Source of the DNA: GCA-020343675 sp964462945
GTDB lineage: Bacteria > Planctomycetota > Phycisphaerae > Sedimentisphaerales > Anaerobacaceae
Direction: 5' to 3'
Length of the DNA stretch: 64,000 nucleotides
Assembly (NCBI GenBank): GCA_964462945.1
Contig: CAYWZW010000017.1
Location: 12,702 to 76,701 of the forward strand
Part shown: in pieces, positions 53,473 to 61,815 of the stretch
Layout: each line of letters opens with the position of its first letter
Position numbering within the stretch: the first letter of the stretch is position 1
Notes under the pieces: model-generated
Told to the model about the DNA's origin: nothing
What the model saw: the letters and a program-made list of their open reading frames with translations, nothing else
Databases searched by the model: none
Position numbers and translations under genes: made by a program

Positions 53473-54582
53473 ATGGCACAGCCGCAAAACAAGATTCTGG
53501 CCGTCGATGACGATCCGGTCGATATTGCGAATCTCCAGAGACTGTTAGGTCAGGACTACGACCTTCGAACCGCGACGACCGGCGAGCAGGCTCTTCGTTC
53601 GGCGGCCGGTTTTCGGCCCGACATCATTCTGCTCGATAATATGATGCCCGGTATCGATGGGGCAGAGGTCTGCCGGCAGATACGGGCCGATGCACACCTG
53701 CGGCATACGAAAATCATCATGGTCTCCGGCAAATCCATGGTCTGCGAGCGAGTCGAAGCCTATCGGGCCGGCGCGGACGATTATATCATCAAACCCTTCG
53801 ACAAAGACGAGCTGCTGGCCAAGATACGGGTCCATTTGCGTCTGAAATCGGTCGAAGAGCTGGACCAGTTCAAGACCGACGTCCTGACGCTGCTCAGCCA
53901 TGAAGCACGTACGCCGCTCAACAGCCTTATCGGGCCGGCGGAGATGCTGATGTCCGAGGAGCAGATGGATGCCGAAGAGCGAAGGTTACTGACCGAGATG
54001 GTGTATTCCGCGGCCAAACGCCTGCATCGCTTCTTTGAAAACACCCTACTGCTGGCCTCTTTAAAATCCGGAAAGTGGCAGCTCCACCCGGCACCGGCCG
54101 ATCTGTGCGATATCGTCCGTGAGGCGATTTGCGAGGTGGCGCCGGCGGCAGCAGAGCGGCATGTAAAGATCGAGACCCAATTTGATGCCGGCCCAACCGC
54201 AACCGCTTGTCTTGACCGGCACGAAATCAAGAGGGTGCTGGCCGCGATTCTCGATAATGCCATCCGCTTCAGCCCATCGGACGGGACCGTAAACGTCTGC
54301 GTTTCCAGCGACAACGCCGATGCGTATGTGGCTGTGAGCGACCAGGGCCGGGGAATCGATCCCGATTACCTGCCGCATGTCTTTGAGGAGCTCTCGGAGC
54401 CCGACATCGACCACCATTCACAGGGCCAGGGCTTGAGCTTAGCCATAGCTCGCCAAATCGTACAACAGCACAACGGCACTATCAGCGCAGAGAGCATAAA
54501 AGGCTCCGGCGCAACCTTCACCGTGCGATTGCCCGTGATGGTACATTCCGAAGCCGCACTTTGTGAAAGTTTACCTCATTAG
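53473..54582 (+). CDS. Receiver-histidine kinase hybrid sensor protein
   Basis: A 369-aa cytoplasmic protein. Receiver domain: residues 7-124 with phosphoacceptor Asp55 (LLDNMMPG), acidic pair Asp12/Asp13 and Lys107 (IIKPF). Then HisKA with His143 in LLSHEARTPLNSLIG, and HATPase_c with AAILDNAIRFSPSDG (N box), VSDQGRGID (G1) and GQGLSLAIARQIVQQHNG (G2). There is no sensor or TM domain. The REC-HK order, in which a receiver controls a kinase, suits a signalling relay. The start at ATG 53473 is where the receiver begins; a TTG 24 codons earlier is less likely. No cognate regulator gene is adjacent. The RiPP locus lies directly downstream. Confidence 0.88.
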   Translation: MAQPQNKILAVDDDPVDIANLQRLLGQDYDLRTATTGEQALRSAAGFRPDIILLDNMMPGIDGAEVCRQIRADAHLRHTKIIMVSGKSMVCERVEAYRAGADDYIIKPFDKDELLAKIRVHLRLKSVEELDQFKTDVLTLLSHEARTPLNSLIGPAEMLMSEEQMDAEERRLLTEMVYSAAKRLHRFFENTLLLASLKSGKWQLHPAPADLCDIVREAICEVAPAAAERHVKIETQFDAGPTATACLDRHEIKRVLAAILDNAIRFSPSDGTVNVCVSSDNADAYVAVSDQGRGIDPDYLPHVFEELSEPDIDHHSQGQGLSLAIARQIVQQHNGTISAESIKGSGATFTVRLPVMVHSEAALCESLPH

Positions 54583-54714
54583 ATAGCCCCCTGAGACGGC
54601 GCCCGCCGGCCTATCTGACGGGGTGAACAGCCGTGAAATCCGTCGGAATGCTCATCGAAGTAAACAATCAGGTTATCGGAGCAAGGCTGCAAAATCTGAA
54701 AAAAAGCTTTGCAA

Positions 54715-54742
54715 TTGCAAGAAAGACCTAATATCCTATAGT
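54715..54742 (+). promoter_or_regulatory. Candidate promoter ahead of the RiPP locus
   Basis: TTGCAA (54715-54720), 16-bp spacer and TATAGT (54737-54742). The -35 is the right half of a perfect 12-bp palindrome TTGCAATTGCAA (54709-54720), a possible operator. The MITE-like element lies between it and the precursor gene. The remaining 54583-54799 sequence has no supported gene. Confidence 0.4.
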
Positions 54743-54799
54743 TTTTGTTGGTCTTGGCTGCGAAAAATCAGCCGGGGTTTGCAGACCTCTATGATAACG

Positions 54800-54998
54800 A
54801 TATGAGTTCTGCAAAATTGAAGTTAGGCATATATTATTTTTGGAAAGTCGGTTTCACGATTTTCCAAAATAATCTGGGATACTGTGATAATGTATTATCA
54901 GGTAAGATGTTATGCATCTCGTCTTAAAAAGAGAAAATCACAACGGAGATTTTTTCTTTTCAAGAGTATGCCTAACTTCAATTTTGCAGAAGCCTTAT
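54800..54998. mobile_element. MITE-like element with perfect 25-bp terminal inverted repeats
   Basis: TTCTGCAAAATTGAAGTTAG followed by GCATA (54807-54831) is exactly repeated in inverse at 54967-54991. The similarity extends outwards as ATATGAG / CTTAT-type ends. AACG flanks both sides (54796-54799 and 54999-55002), a possible 4-bp target duplication. Inside is a long hairpin (54834-54873: ATTATTTTTGGAAAGTCG, GTTTCA-type loop, CGATTTTCCAAAATAAT) and a 16-bp palindrome TGATAATGTATTATCA (54885-54900). No ORF. A second copy begins at 63921. The right end is 24 bases before the RiPP precursor ATG. Confidence 0.85.
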
Positions 54999-55022
54999 AA
55001 CGAATGAAAAGGAGATACATTC

Positions 55023-55169
55023 ATGGAAACCAAGAGGTTAGAAATTAGCCAGGGACAGTCCACTGCCAGTCAACTGAAAGAAGACAAGCCAAAGAAGAAA
55101 TGGCAGAAGCCAAGGCTCGAGGATGTTTCCGGAAAAGTGATGGCTCAACCTTACATTAGATTCACTTAA
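55023..55169 (+). CDS. RiPP precursor peptide, 48 aa
   Basis: ATG 55023 is preceded by AAAAGGAG at eight bases and opens 48 codons: a leader METKRLEISQGQSTASQLKE, a lysine-rich DKPKKK patch, then KWQKPRLEDVSGKVMAQPYI and R-F-T. The W-x-x-P-x-L-x-x-x-S-G spacing resembles the Y-x-x-P-x-L-x-x-x-G leader motif read by PqqD-type recognition elements in lasso and radical-SAM peptide systems. The likely core is the last 10-12 residues (KVMAQPYIRFT). It stands 209 bases ahead of a PqqD gene and a radical SAM gene on the same strand. That it is the substrate is inference from size, RBS, leader style and context. Confidence 0.7.
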   Translation: METKRLEISQGQSTASQLKEDKPKKKWQKPRLEDVSGKVMAQPYIRFT

Positions 55170-55378
55170 CGGCCTATGCCAGGGGGCGGGGGGATAATAT
55201 TCAGCTAAATGTTCCGTGGGGGACTCTGGTTGTGAGGAGCGCGCAGTCCGTCTGTAGCGTACGGCAATCGTATCGTGATTCTCTCGCTCCTGCGGGGTAC
55301 CTTCTCGACGTTGCGCGGATGCTGTCGCTTCAGCGGCAATGACGCAATTGGAGACTGACAGAAGAAAGTGAGGCTCGG

Positions 55379-55636
55379 ATGAATTTTACCGAACATACGA
55401 AAATCAGAAACGAAAAATTCGGAACAGTGCTGTTTGACACGCTGACCGAGAAAATCTTCATAACCGACCAGGTGGGCGGAGAGATTTTGCAGTTGTTAGA
55501 ACAGGGAAAGGATTTGCCCGAGATAGTGAGGGCGCTCAGCAACCGCTACGACGGCGATAGGGAAGTGATGGAAAGAGACATCGTCGAATTTACCGAGCAG
55601 TTGAAATCAAACAACATGATCAGTGAAGGTGCATAG
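55379..55636 (+). CDS. PqqD-family RiPP recognition protein
   Basis: An 85-aa winged-helix-type PqqD/RRE protein. The beta strands FGTVLFDTLTEKIFITDQVG lead into GGEILQLLEQGKDLPEIVRA and FTEQLKSNNMI, the standard PqqD pattern (N-x-x-G-x-x-I-x-x-L-x-x-G). Stand-alone PqqD proteins bind a precursor's leader and hand it to a radical SAM enzyme. It is eight bases from the radical SAM gene, so the two are co-translated. GTGAGG lies upstream of the ATG. Confidence 0.88.
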   Translation: MNFTEHTKIRNEKFGTVLFDTLTEKIFITDQVGGEILQLLEQGKDLPEIVRALSNRYDGDREVMERDIVEFTEQLKSNNMISEGA

Positions 55637-55644
55637 GAGCAAGC

Positions 55645-56670
55645 ATGGATATTGTAACAGAAGATAAGCAATTGAGCCGTTTGACCAATCCGGGGCCGGA
55701 TGATGAATTGCGAGCCATGCTCAAGGGCACTCATTTCGAAGATTATGACGCCCCGCTTTTTATTGCCTGGCAAATCAATTCGGCCTGTAACCTTGGATGC
55801 CTGCATTGCTGTGAGGAAGCCGGCCATAGCATGCCCGATGAGATGACCGCAGAGCAGTCGCTTGAGTTCTGCCGGCAGATTGCGGACCTGGATATTCCCT
55901 ACGTGGCCATTTCGGGCGGAGAGCCGATGCTTTGTCCGCATATTTTCGATGTCTGCACGCTCATCAGGGGCAACGATATCAGTCTCAAGATAGAAACGAA
56001 TGGCGAGTTCATCGACGAACAGATTGCCAACAGATTCGCGGAGTTGAAAATGCGCTCGGTGCAGGTAAGTCTTGACGGGGCCACGCCCGAGGCGCACGAG
56101 AGCTTACGGGTGGCTGGAAACTGGGAAAAAGCGGTAGCGGCCTGCAAGCATCTTCTAAAACGTGGTGTAAATACTGAGATTGTGTTTGTGCCCACGAGGT
56201 TCAATATTCACGAGATCGGAGATATTATTGACCTTGCCTATTCACTGGGAGTTTATGGTTTCTATACGGGCAAAACGATGCGAATCGGCCGAGCGGCAAA
56301 GAACTGGGATATTATATGTCCATCGGACCAGGAGTACGAAAAGTTCTTTGACGTGGTGCAGGAAAAAGCCGCCAAGTACGAAGGAAGAATGAAGGTCTAT
56401 TACTATCCCTACGATGTGATTGAGGAATTGAAATACCGCCTGGAATGTCCTTCGGCGAGCCTGTTGGTCGTGCCCAATGGAAAAGTCAAGCTCATAGGTC
56501 CGTTACCTTTTGTTTGTGGAGATCTAAAAAAGCAGCGCCTGAGCCAGGTTTGGGAAGATTATAAGAAAGCCTGGAGGAATCCCGAAGTCATTGAATTCAC
56601 CAGAAGGGTTATTGCCGAGCCGAAACTTCTGGCTGAATCAAACAAATGGAGGCAAGTTAGTAGTTTGTAG
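55645..56670 (+). CDS. Radical SAM peptide-maturase
   Basis: A 341-aa radical SAM enzyme. The 4Fe-4S ligands are Cys48, Cys52 and Cys55 in CNLGCLHCCEEAG. SAM-binding ISGGEPML and VQVSLDGATPEAHESLR follow. The C-terminal region has ECPSASLLVVPNGKVKLIGP and FVCGDLKKQRLSQVWEDY, resembling a shortened SPASM/twitch domain with few cysteines, as in PqqE- and MftC-like enzymes. Expected reaction: radical modification (cross-link, decarboxylation or epimerisation) of the peptide at 55023. AGGAGC precedes the ATG. A hairpin overlaps its stop codon. Confidence 0.88.
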   Translation: MDIVTEDKQLSRLTNPGPDDELRAMLKGTHFEDYDAPLFIAWQINSACNLGCLHCCEEAGHSMPDEMTAEQSLEFCRQIADLDIPYVAISGGEPMLCPHIFDVCTLIRGNDISLKIETNGEFIDEQIANRFAELKMRSVQVSLDGATPEAHESLRVAGNWEKAVAACKHLLKRGVNTEIVFVPTRFNIHEIGDIIDLAYSLGVYGFYTGKTMRIGRAAKNWDIICPSDQEYEKFFDVVQEKAAKYEGRMKVYYYPYDVIEELKYRLECPSASLLVVPNGKVKLIGPLPFVCGDLKKQRLSQVWEDYKKAWRNPEVIEFTRRVIAEPKLLAESNKWRQVSSL

Positions 56671-56696
56671 TTCATCGTTCACCGTCTATGAACTAC
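56667..56696 (+). other. Hairpin between the radical SAM and UbiA genes
   Basis: GTAGTTCAT (56667-56675) pairs perfectly with ATGAACTAC (56688-56696) over a 12-nt loop. The radical SAM stop codon TAG lies in the left arm, and the UbiA ATG is 12 bases past the right arm. It could adjust translation of the downstream gene. It may also be a dispersed GAACTAC-type repeat. Confidence 0.5.
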
Positions 56697-56708
56697 GAAC
56701 AGTAAACT

Positions 56709-57566
56709 ATGAGCTTATTCAGGCTGATACGATATCGGTTTTTTCTTTTCGCGGGTATGCTTCCTTACGTTTTGGGGCAGGCCGTTGCTTTTGGTTTGCA
56801 CAAATCGCTGAGCTGGAGTTGCTCTTTGTGGGGGTTTGTGGGCATTTTTCTTGTCCTGGTTGCGGTCGAGTTGTTCAACGAGTATTTTGATGCCAAAGAG
56901 GGTGGGGATAGAATCTTTTCGCGGGACGACGCCACCGTTCCAAAATACTTTTTCCCCTGCGGTATTTTGGCTCTTGGGCTTGCTTTCGTTGTCGGTGTCT
57001 ATCTGACTCTACAGATAGGCTGGCTGATACTCCTGTTTTCCTTTTTAGGCTTTTTGGGCGCTTATTTTTATGTCGGCCCGCCGATCCGATGGGCGTATCG
57101 CGGTTTTGGGGAGCTGACGATAGGCCTTTGCTATGGCCCGTTCATGGTATTGGGCAGCTACTATCTACAGACAAAAACAATCGAATTTGTGCCTTTTTTT
57201 GTTTCTTTGGTCGGAGGATTGTCGATATTCTGTTTGGCTGTCCTTAACGAAATACCGGACTATTATCAGGATAGGCTGGTGGGAAAACGGAATCTGGTGG
57301 TCAGACTTGGGAAACAAAAAGCGATCGTGCTGCTAAAATCATGTTTGGCAGGACTGTTCATACTCCTGGCTTTAGGCGTTGTCCTGGAAATAGTCCCTTT
57401 ATTTGCGATAGCTGCTGTCGTGACGATTCCGTGGATATTGAAAAGCGTAAAGTCCGTCGAGAAAAACTATGATAATCCCAAAGCATTTCTTCTTGCAATC
57501 AATACGACGGTAATTACGCACATTGTGGTTATCTCGTCTTTGGGTGTAAGTTTCTTGACCAACTAA
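56709..57566 (+). CDS. UbiA-family prenyltransferase
   Basis: A 285-aa integral membrane protein with eight to nine TM helices. Both Asp-rich prenyl-diphosphate sites are present: ELFNEYFDAKEGGDR (N-x-x-x-D-x-x-x-x-D) and LNEIPDYYQDRLVGKRNLVV (D-x-x-x-D with G-K-x-N-L-V-V-R-L-G), the layout of the MenA branch. It should join a polyprenyl or other prenyl group to an acceptor at the membrane. It follows the radical SAM gene by 38 bases and is probably co-transcribed. Either it modifies the peptide, or a menaquinone-type prenylation gene happens to sit here. Genomic linkage favours the first, without proof. Confidence 0.82.
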   Translation: MSLFRLIRYRFFLFAGMLPYVLGQAVAFGLHKSLSWSCSLWGFVGIFLVLVAVELFNEYFDAKEGGDRIFSRDDATVPKYFFPCGILALGLAFVVGVYLTLQIGWLILLFSFLGFLGAYFYVGPPIRWAYRGFGELTIGLCYGPFMVLGSYYLQTKTIEFVPFFVSLVGGLSIFCLAVLNEIPDYYQDRLVGKRNLVVRLGKQKAIVLLKSCLAGLFILLALGVVLEIVPLFAIAAVVTIPWILKSVKSVEKNYDNPKAFLLAINTTVITHIVVISSLGVSFLTN

Positions 57567-57597
57567 ATGCCCAGGATGAGGAAAGGATTCTGCTCTC

Positions 57598-59541
57598 ATG
57601 TCATTCGCAGAGGACGTGCTCAATCAGACCAGGCCGGACAGTGTGCATGATATTGCCCGCCGGCCCGAACGCCAGTGTTATACCCCTTCGCCCGTGGACT
57701 GGAGAGACCACGTGCTCTATTTTCTGTTAGTGGATCGCTTCAGCGACGGCCGAGAGAATACGCGCCCGCTGCTGGAGAAGACGAATCTCGAAGCCGCCCG
57801 CCGGAGATGGCCTGACGGCCGGCCCTGGCGATGGGATGAATGGGCCGAGTCAGGGGCCTGTCGCTGGCAAGGCGGCACGATTAAAGGCGTGCAATCGAAG
57901 CTCGGCTATTTGAAACGGCTTGGCGTAACGGCGATATGGCTCAGCCCCGTGTTCAAACAGCGCAGCCATCTAAATACCTACCATGGGTACGGAATCCAGG
58001 ATTTCCTGGATGTCGATCCGCGATTCGGCAACCGTCAGGACCTTGTTGATTTGGTCTCCGCCGCACATTGCGAAGGGCTGTACGTTATTCTCGATATCGT
58101 CTTCAACCACTCAGGCTGCAACTGGCTGTACGGGCCCGATACACCCGGCGGGATGTATGAAGCGCTCTATAACCCAACCGGCAGGTATCCATTCGGCGCC
58201 TGGCGGAACGGTCAGGGCGAGCCCGCCCCCGAAATCGCTGCACGAGAGGACGGCGTCTGGCCAGCCGAATTGCAGCACGGGGACTGCTACACGCGGGCGG
58301 GAACGGGCGATTTGAACAACGGCCGGATCGACGATCCAAACGCCGAGCACAAACGCTGCGATTTTTGCGATCTGCGGGATTTCGACCTCGACCAGCCATA
58401 CGTCCTGAGCGACCTGTCGCGGTGCTACAAATATTGGATCGCCCTGACCGACTGCGACGGATTCCGCATCGACACGCTCAAGCACATCACGGAAGAACAG
58501 GCCCGGAATTTCTGCGGCGCCATCCAGGAATTCGCGGCCAACCTCGGAAAGCAAAATTTCTTCTTAGTCGGCGAGGTCGCCGGCGGAGATGATGCCCAAG
58601 ATTATTATCTCGACGCCCTCAGCCGGAACCTCACCGCCGTGCTGGATATCGGCCAGATGTGTCCAATCCTGAGCGGCGTCGCCAAGGGCCTGCGGTCGCC
58701 GAGAGACTACTTCGGTGGTTTCAACCCGAACGCCAAGGGAATGGGTTCGCACCGTAACCTGGGCCAACGCCACGTCTCGATTCTCGATGACCATGACCAA
58801 ATCTACGGCGACAAGATTCGATTCTCAAGCGAAGCCTCTTGCGACCACCAGGCCGCCGGTGCCGTGGCTTTGCAGCTTTTCACTTTGGGTATTCCATGTA
58901 TCTACTACGGGACAGAACAAGCCTTTGCCGGTCCTGAGCCCTCGGAGCGAGAATGGCTGCCACAGTGGAAGTGCTCAGACCGGTACTTGCGGGAGGCCAT
59001 GTTTGGTCCGCAGCATCCCCGCGCATCGGGGACGAACGGGCTGCACCACGTGGACGCAGATCTACCCGGTTTCGGCCCCTTCGGTACAGCGGGCCGGCAC
59101 TGTTTCGATGAGAACCATCCGGCGTACCGACGGATTGCAGCAGCGGCCGCCGTTCGGGAGAAGTATCCGGCTCTGCGCTGCGGCAGGCAATATCTGCGCT
59201 GCATATCCTTTCTGGACAAGCCGTTCGACGTTTACGGGCCGGGGGAGATCGTCGCCTGGTCGCGCATCCTGGACGATGAGGAGCTGCTCTGCGTGCTGAA
59301 TCCCAACGGTACCGAGCAGCGAGGCGCCGATATCGTCGTCGATACCAGTCTGAATGCGGGCGGCGCGGGCGCCATGACGGTTGTTCTGAACACAGCACAG
59401 GTTGCAGAGCCCCGGGGATTTGCCCATTGCCATCCTGTAGGCTCAACCATCCCGGTGAACACGACGGCAGACGGCAGAGCCTTTGTCCGGATTCGAAACG
59501 TCCCGCCCGCAGAAATTCTTGTGCTCGCAAACCATCCATAA
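57598..59541 (+). CDS. GH13 alpha-amylase-family glycoside hydrolase
   Basis: A 647-aa enzyme without a signal peptide. The (beta/alpha)8 barrel carries YFLLVDRFSDG, ILDIVFNHSG (region I), DGFRIDTLKHI with nucleophile Asp292 (region II), FFLVGEVAGG with acid/base Glu326 (region III) and LDDHD with Asp400 (region IV). A C-terminal beta domain starts near 545. All catalytic residues are present. It acts on alpha-glucans in the cytoplasm, as hydrolase or transferase; the subfamily is not clear. It starts 31 bases after the UbiA gene and may share its transcript by read-through. Confidence 0.88.
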   Translation: MSFAEDVLNQTRPDSVHDIARRPERQCYTPSPVDWRDHVLYFLLVDRFSDGRENTRPLLEKTNLEAARRRWPDGRPWRWDEWAESGACRWQGGTIKGVQSKLGYLKRLGVTAIWLSPVFKQRSHLNTYHGYGIQDFLDVDPRFGNRQDLVDLVSAAHCEGLYVILDIVFNHSGCNWLYGPDTPGGMYEALYNPTGRYPFGAWRNGQGEPAPEIAAREDGVWPAELQHGDCYTRAGTGDLNNGRIDDPNAEHKRCDFCDLRDFDLDQPYVLSDLSRCYKYWIALTDCDGFRIDTLKHITEEQARNFCGAIQEFAANLGKQNFFLVGEVAGGDDAQDYYLDALSRNLTAVLDIGQMCPILSGVAKGLRSPRDYFGGFNPNAKGMGSHRNLGQRHVSILDDHDQIYGDKIRFSSEASCDHQAAGAVALQLFTLGIPCIYYGTEQAFAGPEPSEREWLPQWKCSDRYLREAMFGPQHPRASGTNGLHHVDADLPGFGPFGTAGRHCFDENHPAYRRIAAAAAVREKYPALRCGRQYLRCISFLDKPFDVYGPGEIVAWSRILDDEELLCVLNPNGTEQRGADIVVDTSLNAGGAGAMTVVLNTAQVAEPRGFAHCHPVGSTIPVNTTADGRAFVRIRNVPPAEILVLANHP

Positions 59542-59664
59542 CCAATTCATAGCAAGAAAGCTTTACAGGTGCACGTCGAATAGGGTAACATACTTGCTTT
59601 CTTGGATACTCTGCTGTAAAAGTTGGAAAGGCCGCCCGTTGTGGCATAGGCCATCCCGGTGATT

Positions 59665-61797
59665 ATGAACTTTGAAAGTTTTTTCAATCCGAAATCCGTT
59701 GCGATAGTCGGGGCCTCCCGTCAGAAGGGCAAAGTCGGCTACGAAATACTGGCCAATATGATCCGGGCCGGCTATCAGGGCCGGATATTCCCGGTCAATC
59801 CCCGCACGGATATCATTGAGGGACTGACGTGCTATCCGGATTTGCAGTCTATCGGCCAGACTCCCGAACTGGTGGTCATCATCGTGCCGGCCACGATTGT
59901 CCCTGCGGTGATGCGGCAATGCGCGAAGATCAAAGCCAAATCCGTCATCATTATCACCGCCGGCTTCAAGGAAGTCGGCAAAGATGGAAAAGAGCTCGAG
60001 GAGCAGGTCGTTCAAATCGCAAAACAGGGCGGCATCAGAGTCGTCGGTCCCAACTGCCTCGGAGTGATCGCGCCCGCCAACAAGCTCAATGCCAGTTTCG
60101 CCAGCGACATGCCTGCACAAGGCGTAACAGGGTACCTTTCCCAATCAGGAGCACTGCTGGCGGCTGTTCTGGACATGGCCAACGCAAAGGACATCGGCTT
60201 CAGCAAGCTCGTCAGTCTGGGCAACAAAGCGGACGTCGATGAATTGGACGTCATAAGGGCCTTGGGCGAAGACCCGGACACCAAAGTCATTGCGGGGTAT
60301 CTTGAGAATATCAGCAACGGAAACGCCTTCGTGACGCAGGCGGAGGCTATTTCGGCCCAAAAGCCGATACTCCTGATGAAACCCGGAGGCACGGAAGCAG
60401 GTGCAAAAGCGGCGGCCTCGCATACCGGCAGCCTGGCCGGCAGTGACACCGCTTACGAGTGTGTGTTCGAACGCGCTGGGATTATCCGCTGTGATTCCCT
60501 CAAATCGCAGGTGGATTACCTGCAGGCCTTCGCCAACCAGCCGCTCCCCGTCGGAAATAAAATTGCCGTAATCAGCAATGCCGGCGGAGCGGGAATCATG
60601 GCCGCCGATGCCATTGAGCGGCAAGGTCTTACGTTCGCAGACCTGTCTGTTGACACCATTGCCAGGTTAGCCAGCAACCTGCCGCCCGCCGCCAGCTTGC
60701 ACAATCCGGTCGATGTCTTGTGTGATGCCGTCGCCGGACGGTACGAGTTCGCACTCAGCGCGGTTCTGGATGACCCGAACGTGGACATCGCCTTGGTGCT
60801 TTTGACCCCGCAGGCCATGACGGAACCGGCCGCAACAGCCAGGGCCGTGGTAAAAATCGCCAGCCAGAAAAAAGGCAAACTCATCCTTGCCTGCTTCCTC
60901 GGAGCCAGCAAGATGGAAGAGGGAACAACGATATTACGGGAGGGCAAAATCCCCTGCTACGATTCCCCCGAAACCGCCGTGACCACCATCAAGGTGATGA
61001 CGGATTACGTCCGATGGCGCGCAAGGCCAAAACGGATCGTGGAACTCTTCCGCGTAAACCGCCGAAAGGCCGAAACGACCATTGAAAAACATCTGCGGCT
61101 GGGAGACTATCAAATTGGCGAGGTCGGCTCCAAAGAGATTCTCGAAGCGTACGGCTTCGCCATACCAAAAGCCTCTGTCGCAACCACACCCGAGCAGGCG
61201 GCCAATATCGCCCAACAGTTGGGATTCCCCGTCGTGCTGAAAATCTGGTCCACGCAGATCGTGCACAAAACGGACGTCGGCGGAGTCAAGCTCGGTCTTG
61301 CGACCCCTGAAGAGGTTATGGACGCCTTCGATCTGGTGATGTATAGAGTATCCAAGAAACTGCCCAATGCCACGATCCTCGGCGTCCTCGTTCAAGAGAT
61401 GGTCAAGAAAGGAGTCGAGGTGATCCTCGGAATGAAACGTGACCCGCATTTCGGCCCCCTCATGATGTTCGGAATGGGCGGCATCATGGTCGAGGTGCTC
61501 AAGGACGTGTCTTTTTACCTGGCGCCGCTGACAGCCGAAGAAGCAAAACAAATGCTCATGAGCACCAAGACGTATCAAATGCTCAAGGGCGTGCGGGGCC
61601 AGCAGGGCGTAGACATCGAGACCATCGCCCAGGGCCTGCAGCGGCTCTCACAACTGGCCACCGAATTCCCCCAGATTCAGGAGGTGGATATCAACCCGTA
61701 CGTTGTCGGCCCCCGAGGCACCATGCCCATCGCCGTGGACGCCAGAATGAGCCTGGCCCGCCTTCCGGCCGGCGGGGTGGCGCCGCCGTCGGTTTAG
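59665..61797 (+). CDS. ADP-forming acyl-CoA synthetase (acetate-CoA ligase type), copy 1
   Basis: A 710-aa fused alpha-beta NDP-forming synthetase that makes ATP from acyl-CoA, or the reverse. A CoA-binding Rossmann domain (SVAIVGASRQKGKVGYEI) comes first. Succinyl-CoA-synthetase-like domains carry the phospho-histidine His253 in ASHTGSLAG. Then an ATP-grasp domain begins FPVVLKIWSTQIVHKTDVGG and ends HFGPLMMFGMGGIMVEVLKD. The ATG at 59665 is used; a GTG two codons upstream is possible. It is followed 18 bases later by a colinear paralogue. The enzyme type is common in fermentative bacteria and archaea. Confidence 0.9.
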   Translation: MNFESFFNPKSVAIVGASRQKGKVGYEILANMIRAGYQGRIFPVNPRTDIIEGLTCYPDLQSIGQTPELVVIIVPATIVPAVMRQCAKIKAKSVIIITAGFKEVGKDGKELEEQVVQIAKQGGIRVVGPNCLGVIAPANKLNASFASDMPAQGVTGYLSQSGALLAAVLDMANAKDIGFSKLVSLGNKADVDELDVIRALGEDPDTKVIAGYLENISNGNAFVTQAEAISAQKPILLMKPGGTEAGAKAAASHTGSLAGSDTAYECVFERAGIIRCDSLKSQVDYLQAFANQPLPVGNKIAVISNAGGAGIMAADAIERQGLTFADLSVDTIARLASNLPPAASLHNPVDVLCDAVAGRYEFALSAVLDDPNVDIALVLLTPQAMTEPAATARAVVKIASQKKGKLILACFLGASKMEEGTTILREGKIPCYDSPETAVTTIKVMTDYVRWRARPKRIVELFRVNRRKAETTIEKHLRLGDYQIGEVGSKEILEAYGFAIPKASVATTPEQAANIAQQLGFPVVLKIWSTQIVHKTDVGGVKLGLATPEEVMDAFDLVMYRVSKKLPNATILGVLVQEMVKKGVEVILGMKRDPHFGPLMMFGMGGIMVEVLKDVSFYLAPLTAEEAKQMLMSTKTYQMLKGVRGQQGVDIETIAQGLQRLSQLATEFPQIQEVDINPYVVGPRGTMPIAVDARMSLARLPAGGVAPPSV

Positions 61798-61815
61798 GAA
61801 GGACCGTTGGTCACG

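Noticed and set aside
54594..54720. Possible riboswitch (c-di-GMP type) upstream of the RiPP locus
   Set aside because: The conserved core sequences of the known classes are not present; only a short palindrome and promoter-like boxes could be supported.
54623..54805. 60-codon ORF upstream of the RiPP precursor as a second precursor peptide
   Set aside because: It starts with GTG without a ribosome binding site, runs into the mobile element and shows no leader/core layout.
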